Shown piece by piece: positions 8,772 through 17,385 of a stretch of 64,000 nt of DNA; position 1 is the first letter of the stretch; each line of letters opens with the position of its first letter. Origin of the DNA: Bradyrhizobium amphicarpaeae (GTDB lineage Bacteria > Pseudomonadota > Alphaproteobacteria > Rhizobiales > Xanthobacteraceae); NCBI RefSeq assembly GCF_002266435.3, contig NZ_CP029426.2, positions 1,704,001 through 1,768,000 on the forward strand, given 5' to 3'. Made by a program: the position numbers and the translations under genes. The notes beneath the pieces are model-generated. The model worked only from the letters and a program-made list of their open reading frames with translations, ran no database searches and was not told the origin of the DNA.

Positions 8772-10229
8772 ATGAACGTCTCGCAGGGCAAACAACATCA
8801 GGTCGTGGTGGCCCTGTTCTGGTCGCTTGCACAGAATTGGGGCGGCCGCGCTTTGTCGTTCGTGCTGTTCCTGGTGCTGGCACGGCTGCTCGATCCCGCC
8901 GATTTCGGTCTTGCGGCGCTGGTCGCCTTCGTCCTGCTGCTTTTGAGCTCCATTGCGGAATTCGGCTTCGGCGATGCGTTGATCCAGCGACGGACGCTCG
9001 AGCCCGCCGATGTGACGCTGCCGTTCTTCTGCTCCTTTGCAGCCTCGGTGCTGCTGGCCGTTCTGATTGCACTGCTTGCGACGCATATCGAGCGTTGGTT
9101 CAACGTGAAGGGGCTCGCGCCGCTGCTGACGGCCGCCAGTCTCTCGCTTCCGATCGGTACCGCGACCCTGTTCCAGGAGGCGCTCTACAAGCGCCAGATG
9201 GACTTTCGCGTGCTCGCGGTCAGGACCATGGTTGCGACAGCCGTCTCCGGCGTCGTGGGCATCGCCTGTGCCTATGCCGGGTTTGGCGCCCTCAGCCTCG
9301 TGATTCAGGTGGTCGTTCAGAGCGCGATCAGCGGCTTGTGGCTCTGGAGCCAGCCGCGATGGTTGCCGATGCGCGGCTACAATCTGAAGAGCTTCCGCGA
9401 GCTCTCCGGCTACAGCGTCCACGTCGTGCTGAACAGGCTGCTGGACTTCGCCATCGTTCGGACGATCGACATGATCATCCTGTCGCTCTATGGCGTCGCC
9501 GCGCTCGGCATCTACACGGTCGGGGCGAGGGTCTACCTGATCCTGATGCAACTTCTCACCCAGGCGGTCATGGATGTCGCGTTGAGCGCCTTGTCCAGGA
9601 TCGCGCACGAGCGGGATCGGATCGCAGGCGCTTATCTGCGCAGCGTCAGTCTCGGCGCACTGATCGGATCTCCGGTCTTCGTGCTGCTTGCGGCGATCGC
9701 GCCGGAATTCTCCCTGCTGCTGTTTGGCGCGAAATGGGGCGGCAGCGAAGCCGTGATGCGGCCGCTGATGCTGATCGGCGCGGTCCAGACGGTGCAGTTC
9801 GTCAACAGCGCCTATTTCGGCGCGCTGGGCAAGCCGAACTATGTCTTTGCGCTCAACATCCTGAAATTCTGTACGGTCGTGCCGGCCATGTTCCTGCTTC
9901 CGTCGCGCGACATTGGTCAACTGGCCACGATCTTCGCGTTCTCGCAGCTGGTGGTGACCCCCGTCACGTTTGCGCTGGCGCTTCGGCTGCTTGGCTTGAG
10001 CTGGAGCCAGTTTCTGCGTCCCATCGCGGGCTGCCTTTGCGCCATCGTTCTGGCCTACGGCGCGGTCGTGCTGTGCCGGGAGGCGACGCTGGGCATGAAC
10101 CCCTATTTGCGGATCGGGCTGCTGTCGTCCTGTTTCGGCGCGACCTATCTGACGGGCCTTCTGCTGTTCTGGCGGAAGCAGCTCCTGTCCCTGATTGATT
10201 TCGTCGTGAAGCGCGGTGCGACCGCTTGA
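8772..10229 (+). CDS. Wzx-type oligosaccharide flippase (MOP superfamily), copy 1
   Basis: A 485-residue membrane protein with about 12-14 hydrophobic helices. The N-terminal region (FWSLAQNWGGRALSF, then ARLLDPADFGLAALV) and the downstream EFGFGDALIQR block are typical of the polysaccharide biosynthesis proteins that flip undecaprenyl-linked repeat units to the periplasm. I use the ATG at 8772; an in-frame TTG at 8733 is a weaker choice. The pyruvyl-transferase-like gene starts 19 bases after its stop, so the two form an operon. A second, unrelated-looking flippase lies at 17386-18777. Confidence 0.85.
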   Translation: MNVSQGKQHQVVVALFWSLAQNWGGRALSFVLFLVLARLLDPADFGLAALVAFVLLLLSSIAEFGFGDALIQRRTLEPADVTLPFFCSFAASVLLAVLIALLATHIERWFNVKGLAPLLTAASLSLPIGTATLFQEALYKRQMDFRVLAVRTMVATAVSGVVGIACAYAGFGALSLVIQVVVQSAISGLWLWSQPRWLPMRGYNLKSFRELSGYSVHVVLNRLLDFAIVRTIDMIILSLYGVAALGIYTVGARVYLILMQLLTQAVMDVALSALSRIAHERDRIAGAYLRSVSLGALIGSPVFVLLAAIAPEFSLLLFGAKWGGSEAVMRPLMLIGAVQTVQFVNSAYFGALGKPNYVFALNILKFCTVVPAMFLLPSRDIGQLATIFAFSQLVVTPVTFALALRLLGLSWSQFLRPIAGCLCAIVLAYGAVVLCREATLGMNPYLRIGLLSSCFGATYLTGLLLFWRKQLLSLIDFVVKRGATA

Positions 10230-10248
10230 TGAAGACGAGGAGACTATC

Positions 10249-11610
10249 GTGAAGCAATTGATCCCGGTGCCCGTACGCAGGCAGCTCAGAGGCTGGCTCA
10301 ACAGCGCCAAGAATACGCCCTTGGCGCTCGATTTGCTCGAGCTGCGCAGATGGCAGAACGCCCGGAGGGACGTCGGCGTCAACGCCGCGCCGCGCAACGA
10401 TCCGCGCCGGCTCGTTGTGCTTCCTTCCGATCCCTGGAGCGTTCGTCAGTCGCGCGGCGATGAGGCCATGATCGAAGCGGCCACCGGGGAGGTGAGGCGG
10501 ACTTATCCCAACCTCGAGGTCTACGTCGTCACCGCGACGGCAGCGGCCAGCGCGGACGTGCGTGCGATGGGTTTCAAGCCGCTCGAACTCTGGCGGCAGC
10601 CGTTTTCGTATGAGACGGTCGCCCAAGAGCTGTCGCTCACCAGGCCGGATTTCGGGCTGGTTCTCGGCGCCGACGTGCTCGACGGTTACTATTCGCCGGT
10701 GGATGCCGCGCGCATGCTGCTCGTGGCCGACCTGATGGCCGCGTTCGGCGCCAAGGTCAGCGTGCTCGGATTCAGCTTCAACTCCCGTCCGGCAAAGGCG
10801 CTGCGCGAGGTGTTCCGGCTGCTGGACCCGGGCGTGGTCCTGAACCTGCGCGATGCGATATCCCTTCAGCGTTTCGACGATTTCGCTCGGAAACGCGCCC
10901 ATCTGGTCGCCGATGCGGCGTTCATGCTGACGCCGCGGGCGGACACGGCCGCAGTGAAGCAGATCGCGTCGACGATCGAGCGGCAGCGCGAGCAAGGTCG
11001 CAAGGTCTTCGTCTTCAACATCCATCCGATGCTGTTCAAGAAGCCGGAGCCGGCCAAGCTGCGGCACATGATAGAGCTTGCGGCGGTCGCCATGGAGCGG
11101 CTGTCGCGCGAGCACAAGGCGAGCTGGCTGTTGCTCGCACATGATTACCGCCCCGAGATCGCCGACGACAATTGCCTGCGGCCGCTGGCTGACCGCCTCA
11201 AGCCCACGCTCGGCGATCATGTGCACCATGTCGATCAGGCGCTGTCGGCGGGCGAGATCAAGGCCGTCGTCGGTTTGGTGGACGGCGTGATCACCGGGCG
11301 CATGCATCTGGCGATTGCGGCGCTGGGGCAGGGAACGCCCGTCGCAGCGATCACCTATCAGGACAAGTTCCAGGGCCTGTTCGCGCACTTCGGCGTCAGC
11401 GAATCGCTGCTGCTGTCGCCGGCCCAATTTCTGGTCGACGACAGCTTCGAGAAGTTTGCGCTGCAGTTCCTGGGCACCCACGAAGCCGTCGGCGGGAAGG
11501 TGCGTCAGATGCTGCCTGCTGTCATGGAGCTGTCCCGCGCCAACATCGCACCGCTCCTGGGCGAGGGCGCGATGCGGACGGTGCATGAGGCCGACGGCAA
11601 GGTCGCCTGA
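10249..11610 (+). CDS. Polysaccharide pyruvyl transferase family protein
   Basis: A 453-residue cytoplasmic protein of the CsaB/WcaK/ExoV family, which transfers pyruvate from phosphoenolpyruvate to sugar hydroxyls to make pyruvate ketals. The C-terminal region carries the family hallmark GVITGRMHLAIAALGQGTP, with further blocks around the middle (GADVLDGYYS; SVLGFSFNSRP; LNLRDAIS). I prefer the GTG at 10249, which has GAGGAG 6-7 bases upstream, over the GTG at 10216 that overlaps the flippase gene. Pyruvate ketals make EPS acidic. Some family members have other transfer activities, so the reaction is inferred. Confidence 0.8.
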   Translation: MKQLIPVPVRRQLRGWLNSAKNTPLALDLLELRRWQNARRDVGVNAAPRNDPRRLVVLPSDPWSVRQSRGDEAMIEAATGEVRRTYPNLEVYVVTATAAASADVRAMGFKPLELWRQPFSYETVAQELSLTRPDFGLVLGADVLDGYYSPVDAARMLLVADLMAAFGAKVSVLGFSFNSRPAKALREVFRLLDPGVVLNLRDAISLQRFDDFARKRAHLVADAAFMLTPRADTAAVKQIASTIERQREQGRKVFVFNIHPMLFKKPEPAKLRHMIELAAVAMERLSREHKASWLLLAHDYRPEIADDNCLRPLADRLKPTLGDHVHHVDQALSAGEIKAVVGLVDGVITGRMHLAIAALGQGTPVAAITYQDKFQGLFAHFGVSESLLLSPAQFLVDDSFEKFALQFLGTHEAVGGKVRQMLPAVMELSRANIAPLLGEGAMRTVHEADGKVA

Positions 11611-11635
11611 ACGCCCTCAAGTCATCGGCAGGCGG

Positions 11636-12760
11636 TCAGTTGACCGCCCGTTCGGTGGTGTTGTCGAAGCGGACGGAGCTGTCGGTTGCGGTCGCCTTGC
11701 GCGTGGATGCGGCACCGATGTCGGCCCAGCGGTTGATGAAGCGCCGCGCCGGATTTTCGAAATAGGCGTAGGTGCGGTCCGCGATGACGGTCAGGACCAA
11801 ACAGCAGGCCAGGGCGAACAGGCCGAACTGATCAGGCCGCAGTCCGAGCCAGGTCCACAACGGCCTGAACACGGCAATGAGAACCGCATCATGCAGCATG
11901 TAGATCGCATATGAGGTGTTGCCGAGCCGTCCGAGCAGGCGGGCACCCGGAATCTGCCTGAAGGCGCTTTCGCCGACCGCAGTGAGCAGGATCGCGCAGG
12001 AGAACAGGATAATGGCCAGATCCGGCTTGGCGAAGACGTTGAGGACGAGCACGGAGAGGCCGAACGTACCGATGCCGGCGAAGATCATAAGCTTGTGCCG
12101 ATAGGGATGCGACATCCTGAAGAGAATGGCGAGCAGGATGCCATTCAGGAAGCTCGGCAGCGCACGGAGCATCCCGTAGTCGAAATTGGCGCCATACATC
12201 TGCGACCGTTCCTGCCAGATCGGCAGATGGCCGTGGGCCAGGATCAGATACAGAGCTGCCACGATCGCGCCGAGCACGACCGGCTGGACCTTGCGCGCAA
12301 GCAGCATCAGCAGCGGAAAGACCAGATAGCAGAAGAACTCCGCGCTGATCGACCAGGACGGCGAGTTGAAGCTGAGATGGTCGGTGACGCCCCAGGCCTG
12401 GAGCAGCAGCAGGTTGTACAGGAAGTCCAGCGGCGTCGAGCGGGCCGTACGCTCCAGGCCGACGCCGATCAGCACCACGAAGATGAGCAGGCTCAGCAGG
12501 TGCAACGGATAGATCCGCGCAATGCGACGGATCATGAACCGGGAGTAGGCCGCCAAGCCACGCGCGTCGGACGGGTAGGAATAGGAGATCACGAAGCCGG
12601 ACAGGATGAAGAACATGTCCACGAACAGGCCGTAGGACCCGTTCCAGGCCGGCGAAACGCCCGTGTCGATCAGCTTCAGGTGGAAGATGAAGACCCCGAG
12701 CGCAGCGACGAAGCGGTAGAAGTCGAGAACGACGAAACGTCTTGATTCACTGGCTTCCAT
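11636..12760 (-). CDS. Acyltransferase-3 family membrane protein, copy 4 in the EPS locus
   Basis: A 374-residue O-acyltransferase with the start motif VLDFYRFVAALGVFIFHL, the FILSGFVISYSYP block, RRIARIYPLHL and the SWSISAEFFCYLVFPLL block that holds the conserved SxxxE. It most resembles the protein at 2624 in block pattern (both have SPSWSIS-EF-Y or close). I take the ATG at 12760; an upstream TTG at 12815-12817 would add 19 polar residues. It is convergent with the pyruvyl transferase gene (25 bases between stops) and is apparently monocistronic. Likely role: acylation of an EPS sugar at the inner membrane. Confidence 0.85.
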   Translation of the reverse strand: MEASESRRFVVLDFYRFVAALGVFIFHLKLIDTGVSPAWNGSYGLFVDMFFILSGFVISYSYPSDARGLAAYSRFMIRRIARIYPLHLLSLLIFVVLIGVGLERTARSTPLDFLYNLLLLQAWGVTDHLSFNSPSWSISAEFFCYLVFPLLMLLARKVQPVVLGAIVAALYLILAHGHLPIWQERSQMYGANFDYGMLRALPSFLNGILLAILFRMSHPYRHKLMIFAGIGTFGLSVLVLNVFAKPDLAIILFSCAILLTAVGESAFRQIPGARLLGRLGNTSYAIYMLHDAVLIAVFRPLWTWLGLRPDQFGLFALACCLVLTVIADRTYAYFENPARRFINRWADIGAASTRKATATDSSVRFDNTTERAVN

Positions 12761-13011
12761 CGGGCCTCGGAGTCCTTGCGCGGTTCGTCTCTCTTCTAGA
12801 GTCGAATTGTGACGCAAGTTCGCTGGATGGAGCGGTGGAGGCGGCGTGATCGCGGATCAGTCAGTCTCGGGTCTCTCGAGATCATCGTGGCGGCAAGTGA
12901 ATGTCCACATCGTTCTAACTCTGCCTCTTGATGAGGCAGGAGCGCGACGAGCGGTCCGGAATCCTGGCTGGTTCCGGCCCGCGTCGACGTCGATGCAGCG
13001 TCCCGCCGTGC

Positions 13012-16000
13012 TCAGACGAACACGAAGTCGTGGCTCGTCAGGCTGGAGACATAGACGTTCTTCAGCAGGATCGAATCGTGGTCCGAAAACGTGATCAACG
13101 CATTCGTGCCGGATTGCGTGATCTGCAGATGGCTGTAATCCGCGGCCAGCAGCTTCGAGATCTGGACGACGTCGTGCGTCGTGCCATCACCGGCCTGGAA
13201 GTTGAGGATCTGGTCCTGGCCGTGATCGTAGGCGATGGTGGTCGAGTTCGGCGCGGCCGAGAACACGTCGTTGCCGGCTCCGCCCTGGATCGTTACGCCG
13301 CCGGCGACGGCCGTGACGTTGTGGGTGCCGTCGGTCTTGGTCTGGTCGAAGAATTGCAGCGCGCTGGCGGAGTTGTAGTTCTCATGCTGCGTCGTGCCGG
13401 CCTGTCCATTGAAGTTGAACAGGAAGACGTCCTTGGAGCCGTCGCTGTTGTTGGCGATCTCCTGGGTCTTGGTGCCGGCGCTGTTGTAGATATCGGTCAG
13501 CTTGCTGCCGTCGTCGTGGATGATCTGGGTATAGTCCAGGGTGCCGTCGGCGTGGGTCCGGGTGAGCTCGACCATCTTGCCGGAGGCATCGAGGTGCTGA
13601 TGCTGGGTGGTGTAGGACTGTCCGGTGACGTTGTAGTTCCAATTGTCGGACGTGCCGTCGGCGTTCTTGATGTAGGCAGCGGTCTTGACGCCGCCGGTGT
13701 AGACCGTCGTGGAGCTGTAACCATCGCTCTTGGTCGTCACTTCGCTGGTGATGACGCCGTGCGCGTCGTACCAGTCGGAGGTCTTGGTGCCGTCGGCGCT
13801 CTGAACCAGCGTAAAGGCCAGGCTGTCGTCGGCATGGGTGCGAACGATGTGGGTGAGGAAGCCCGTCGAATCGTAGCTGTCGTGCTCGTTCGTGTAGGTC
13901 TGGCCGACGACGTTGAACTGAAAGACGTCCTTCGAACCGTCGGCGTGGTAGTCGGTTTCCGTCTTCTTGATGCCTGATGCATCGTAGTTGGTGACCACGC
14001 TGCTGCCGTCGCTGGCGAGAACCTGGGTATAGTCGAGCGAGTTGTCGGCATGCCAGCGCGTCACCTCGGTGGTATGGCCGGACGGATCGAGGTGCTGGTA
14101 CTGCGTGGTATAGCTCTGCCCGGTGATGTTGTAGCTGTAATTGTCGTGACTCATGTCGGCGTTGGTGATGTAAGCCGCGGTCTTGACGCCATTGGTGTAG
14201 ACCGTGGTCGAGCTGTAGCCGCTCGGCTTCTCGAGCACCTCGCTGGTGAGGACGCCTTTGGCGTCGTACCAGTCCGTGGTCTTGGTCCCATCGGCGCTCT
14301 GCGAAAGCTTGAACGCCATGCTGCCGTCGGCGTGCTTGCGGATCAGCGTGGTGAGGAAGCCGGTCGCATCGTAGATGTCGTGCTCGGTCGTGTAGGTCTG
14401 GCCGGTGATGTTGAAGAGGAAGACGTCCTTGCTGCCGTCGGCATGGAAGTCGGCTTCCTTGGTTCGCGTTCCCGCTGCATCGTAATTGGTGACGACGCTG
14501 CTGCCGTCGCCGTTGATGACCTGGGTGTAGTCGAGCGTGCCGTCGGCATGCTTGCGGGTGACCTCGGTGACCTTGCCCGTGGGGTCGACGTGCTGGATCA
14601 GCGTGGTGTAGCTCTGGCCGGTGATGCCGTAGGCGGTATTGTCCTGGCTGCCGTCGGCATTCTTCACATAGGCGTTGGTCTTGACGCCGTTGCTATAAAG
14701 CGTGGTCGAGGTGTAGCCGTCCGCCTTCTGCACGACCTCGCTGGTGAGGCTGCCGGCGGCATTGTACCAATCGGTCGTCTTGGTGCCGCCGGTCGTCTGC
14801 GTGAGCTTGAAGGCGAGACTGCCGTCGGTGTGCAATCGCGTCAGGCTGGTGAGGAAGCCGGTGGCGTTGTAGACGTCGTGCTCGGTGGCGTAGGTCTGGC
14901 CGGTGATGTTGTAGGTCCACACGTCCTTGCTGTGATCGGCATGATAGGCCGTCTCGACCAGCTTGACGCCGGTGGCGCTGTAGGTGGTGATCACGCTGCT
15001 GCCGTCGCTATTGTAGACCTGCGTCGAATCCAGCGAGCCGTCGGCATGGCTGCGGGTTACCGAGGTGACCTTCCCGGAGGCATCGACGTGCTGAACCTGG
15101 GTCGTGAAGCTCTTGCCCGTGATGCCGTAGGTGTAATTGTCCTGCGAGTGGTCGGCGTTCTTGACATAGGCAGCCGTCTTCACGCCGTTCGCATAGAGCG
15201 TCGTGGAGTAATAGCCGTCGGACTTCTGGACCACTTCGCTCAGCAGGGTTCCGGCCGTGTTGTAGGTGTCGGTGGTCCTGGTTGCGTCGGTGCCGACATG
15301 AACGAATTTCGTCTTCACGCCGCCGGTGTAGCTGATCAGGTCCTGCGAGCCGTCGGTATAGGCGACGGTGGTCGAGGTCGGCTGTCCGTTCGAATTCAGG
15401 CCGGTGTCCGACTTCGACAGCAGCGTCCCGCTGGAATTGTAGGTCTTCGTGCTGCTCCAGGTCGCGGCCGTATTCGTCACCGAGAACGAGTATCCCCCGT
15501 CGATCTTGGAGAGAGCGCTTCCGTAATGGGCGATCATGTAGTCCATCGTCGCTTTGGAAGCGACCGGCAGGACGTGGGAGTCGGTCAGCGTGATCGTCTT
15601 CAGCGCCGTCGACTCGCTCAGGTCGGACAGCTGCGGCACGATCCCGGCGGCCGTCCCGCTCACAATGGTCCTCGTGTCCGGCGGAGTCGTCGTAGCCGGA
15701 GGCGCGTCGATCTCGATGATCAGCGGGTGATCGCTGAGCGGGATCGTGATCGTGCTGACGTCGGTATAGCTGGCGATCGCAGTGGTTCCCGTCAGCGTGT
15801 CGTACACCTTGACCGAATGATGCACGCCGCCGAGGTTCACGGTGACCGTCTGAGCCGGATTGGAGACCTCGGTATCGGTGGGATCGTTCCAGAGCTTCGG
15901 CTCCGCCCACACGACGAGCTCGTAGGCGCCGTTGCTCTTGCCGAGCACCATGCTGTTGCCGGTGGCCGGCATGTTGCTCAGGCTGTAGTTCAGCGGATCA

Positions 16001-16920
16001 GTCGGCTGCAGGCTGCCCTTGCCGTCGTCGGCCAGGATGGTCGTCAGATTGTGAATGGCCGTGGCGGCGAGCTTCGGCGTCCCGTCGGAATTGAATAGTC
16101 CGAAATTGGCCTCGGGATTGGTATTGCTGGCGGAGGAGTCGCGGTCGAACAGCTCGTAGAGATAAGTCGCGCTCACGCCGGCCTTGTAGGCATCGACCAG
16201 GGTGTTCAGGATCGATTTGGCCTGCACTGTCTCGTTGACGCCGAGATATTGGGTGTTGGCCTGCGTGGTGTAGCCGGTCTCGGTGATGACGACAGGCTTT
16301 CCCGGTGCCGCGGACATCACCGCGCTCAGCGTTGCGGCAATGGAGCTGCCGGTTGTCAGGCTGGTGCTGACATAGGCATGGGCGTTGGCGTAATCGACCG
16401 AGCCCGACATGTTGCCGAGCTGGCTATAGCCCTGCGGATCGTTGTAGGCCAGTGACAGATTGTACACGGGAATGCTGCCGAGCGCGGCGTTGGCGTTGAC
16501 CGCCTGATAGAGCGCGCTCTGGAACTGAGCCGCGGCGGCAAGACTCGAACTGCCATTGTAGCTGAAGGGCTGATGATTGGCCTCGTTGAGCCCTTCGATG
16601 GCGCTGATGCTGCCCGGGTGGCTCGTCGCGAACTTCTGGAGCGAGGCGATGTAGTTCTGCAGCCCGGTTGCGCCGGTCTGGGGCAGCGCGGACGACACCA
16701 GGAAGTCGAACTTGTAGCCGGCGGCGGCCAGACCGTCGACGACGGGTTGCGCCGCCGGGCTGGTCCCCATGGCGTCGCGGAGATGGGTGACGCCGAGATA
16801 CTTCAGATCATCGACCATCAGCGCGAGATTGTTGTAGCCGGTCCAGCCGAAGCCGGCGTGCGTATTGACGCCGATGGAGTTGATGAAGCCGCTGGCGGAC
16901 AGGATGGTTTGATCGGACAT
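13012..16920 (-). CDS. Giant secreted protein: clan GH-A-like glycosidase head, four 166-residue YD/RHS-like repeats, RTX-like tail
   Basis: A 1302-residue protein, start ATG at 16920 (an upstream in-frame TTG is less likely). Residues about 10-310 look like a (beta/alpha)8 hydrolase of the GH39/GH5/GH53 kind: GLNEANH places Glu113 as candidate acid/base and VVITETGY places Glu214 as candidate nucleophile. A beta-rich segment follows to about residue 400. Residues 547-1210 are four tandem copies of a 166-residue unit, preceded by a partial copy, each made of short strands around Y-D/N-x-x-G-x-L-T and HADGS motifs, like YD/RHS repeats. The end has one GGAGND RTX-type nonapeptide and a hydrophobic tail finishing SHDFVFV. 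There is no Sec signal, so type I secretion is inferred. It may cleave or bind the EPS outside the cell. A hairpin covers its ribosome-binding region. Confidence 0.75.
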   Translation of the reverse strand: MSDQTILSASGFINSIGVNTHAGFGWTGYNNLALMVDDLKYLGVTHLRDAMGTSPAAQPVVDGLAAAGYKFDFLVSSALPQTGATGLQNYIASLQKFATSHPGSISAIEGLNEANHQPFSYNGSSSLAAAAQFQSALYQAVNANAALGSIPVYNLSLAYNDPQGYSQLGNMSGSVDYANAHAYVSTSLTTGSSIAATLSAVMSAAPGKPVVITETGYTTQANTQYLGVNETVQAKSILNTLVDAYKAGVSATYLYELFDRDSSASNTNPEANFGLFNSDGTPKLAATAIHNLTTILADDGKGSLQPTDPLNYSLSNMPATGNSMVLGKSNGAYELVVWAEPKLWNDPTDTEVSNPAQTVTVNLGGVHHSVKVYDTLTGTTAIASYTDVSTITIPLSDHPLIIEIDAPPATTTPPDTRTIVSGTAAGIVPQLSDLSESTALKTITLTDSHVLPVASKATMDYMIAHYGSALSKIDGGYSFSVTNTAATWSSTKTYNSSGTLLSKSDTGLNSNGQPTSTTVAYTDGSQDLISYTGGVKTKFVHVGTDATRTTDTYNTAGTLLSEVVQKSDGYYSTTLYANGVKTAAYVKNADHSQDNYTYGITGKSFTTQVQHVDASGKVTSVTRSHADGSLDSTQVYNSDGSSVITTYSATGVKLVETAYHADHSKDVWTYNITGQTYATEHDVYNATGFLTSLTRLHTDGSLAFKLTQTTGGTKTTDWYNAAGSLTSEVVQKADGYTSTTLYSNGVKTNAYVKNADGSQDNTAYGITGQSYTTLIQHVDPTGKVTEVTRKHADGTLDYTQVINGDGSSVVTNYDAAGTRTKEADFHADGSKDVFLFNITGQTYTTEHDIYDATGFLTTLIRKHADGSMAFKLSQSADGTKTTDWYDAKGVLTSEVLEKPSGYSSTTVYTNGVKTAAYITNADMSHDNYSYNITGQSYTTQYQHLDPSGHTTEVTRWHADNSLDYTQVLASDGSSVVTNYDASGIKKTETDYHADGSKDVFQFNVVGQTYTNEHDSYDSTGFLTHIVRTHADDSLAFTLVQSADGTKTSDWYDAHGVITSEVTTKSDGYSSTTVYTGGVKTAAYIKNADGTSDNWNYNVTGQSYTTQHQHLDASGKMVELTRTHADGTLDYTQIIHDDGSKLTDIYNSAGTKTQEIANNSDGSKDVFLFNFNGQAGTTQHENYNSASALQFFDQTKTDGTHNVTAVAGGVTIQGGAGNDVFSAAPNSTTIAYDHGQDQILNFQAGDGTTHDVVQISKLLAADYSHLQITQSGTNALITFSDHDSILLKNVYVSSLTSHDFVFV
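13291..15282 (-). repeat. Four in-frame tandem repeats of 498 bases (166 codons) inside the secreted hydrolase
   Basis: Equivalent positions recur at exactly 498-base steps: the Trp/Tyr codons of the unit start lie near 13771, 14269 and 14767, with a diverged counterpart near 15265. The copies differ by many substitutions but by no net insertion or deletion, which indicates selection on the length of the folded unit. Within each unit a shorter pattern of roughly 20-40 residues (strand, DGS turn, strand, YD-x-x-G) repeats several times. Confidence 0.85.
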
Positions 16921-16989
16921 TGCACACTCGATTTCAGCGCGAACAAGATTGCTCGCAGGGATTGCGTTCAAGCTTCTCTGTCGAGTGTG
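16921..16989 (-). promoter_or_regulatory. 5' leader inverted repeat overlapping the ribosome-binding region of the giant hydrolase gene
   Basis: CACACTCGA at 16923-16931 is the exact reverse complement of TCGAGTGTG at 16981-16989. In the leftward transcript the second arm ends two bases before the AUG at 16920, so pairing would bury the only GAG-like ribosome-binding sequence. Loop of 49 bases. Structure is visible; a regulatory role is inference. Confidence 0.35.
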
Positions 16990-17385
16990 AATTTCAGATA
17001 AAAATCGAAGCTACAAATCGCGAGCGAACTTGGGTTCCTTGTGCAGGAACAGAATCGCTCTCCGTGCAGCAGAATATGAATGCGATGCCGGGGCAGGATG
17101 ACGTGAGGAAGGCGCTTTCGTGATTTTCACGAACTGCGGTGCTGAATATGTGCGCATCGCTCGCGAGATGAACTCGGACAACGGTGCGATGCGGCTCGCT
17201 TTGTCGCGTGCCTTTCGAGCAATTCATGCGCTGACTTGCATGCGAAGCTCGCAGATGCCGCTTCGATTAGCGGTTAAATTCTCTAATCTACTCGCAATGG
17301 TTGTGGCTGCCCAGGAATGGTGCAGCCGCTCTTTGCTGAAGTTGATGCGGAACCCGATCTGTGTCGCAGACCCGGATGCGGCGAA
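16990..17385. other. Intergenic, probable promoter of the giant hydrolase gene
   Basis: About 400 bases between the hydrolase leader and the stop codon of the second flippase gene. It is less GC-rich than the genes and has no reading frame resembling a protein. It should hold the leftward hydrolase promoter and the terminator of the flippase operon, but I cannot identify individual boxes. Confidence 0.4.

Noticed and set aside
8730..10397. 555-codon leftward frame antisense to the flippase
   Set aside because: Shadow of the flippase gene: rich in Arg, Gln and His without domain features.
13291..15282. CRISPR-like repeat array
   Set aside because: The repeats are 498 bases long and coding, with no spacers.
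14050..16098. 682-codon rightward frame antisense to the repeat protein
   Set aside because: Repeats in the real gene generate a repetitive shadow; no ribosome-binding site or known motif.
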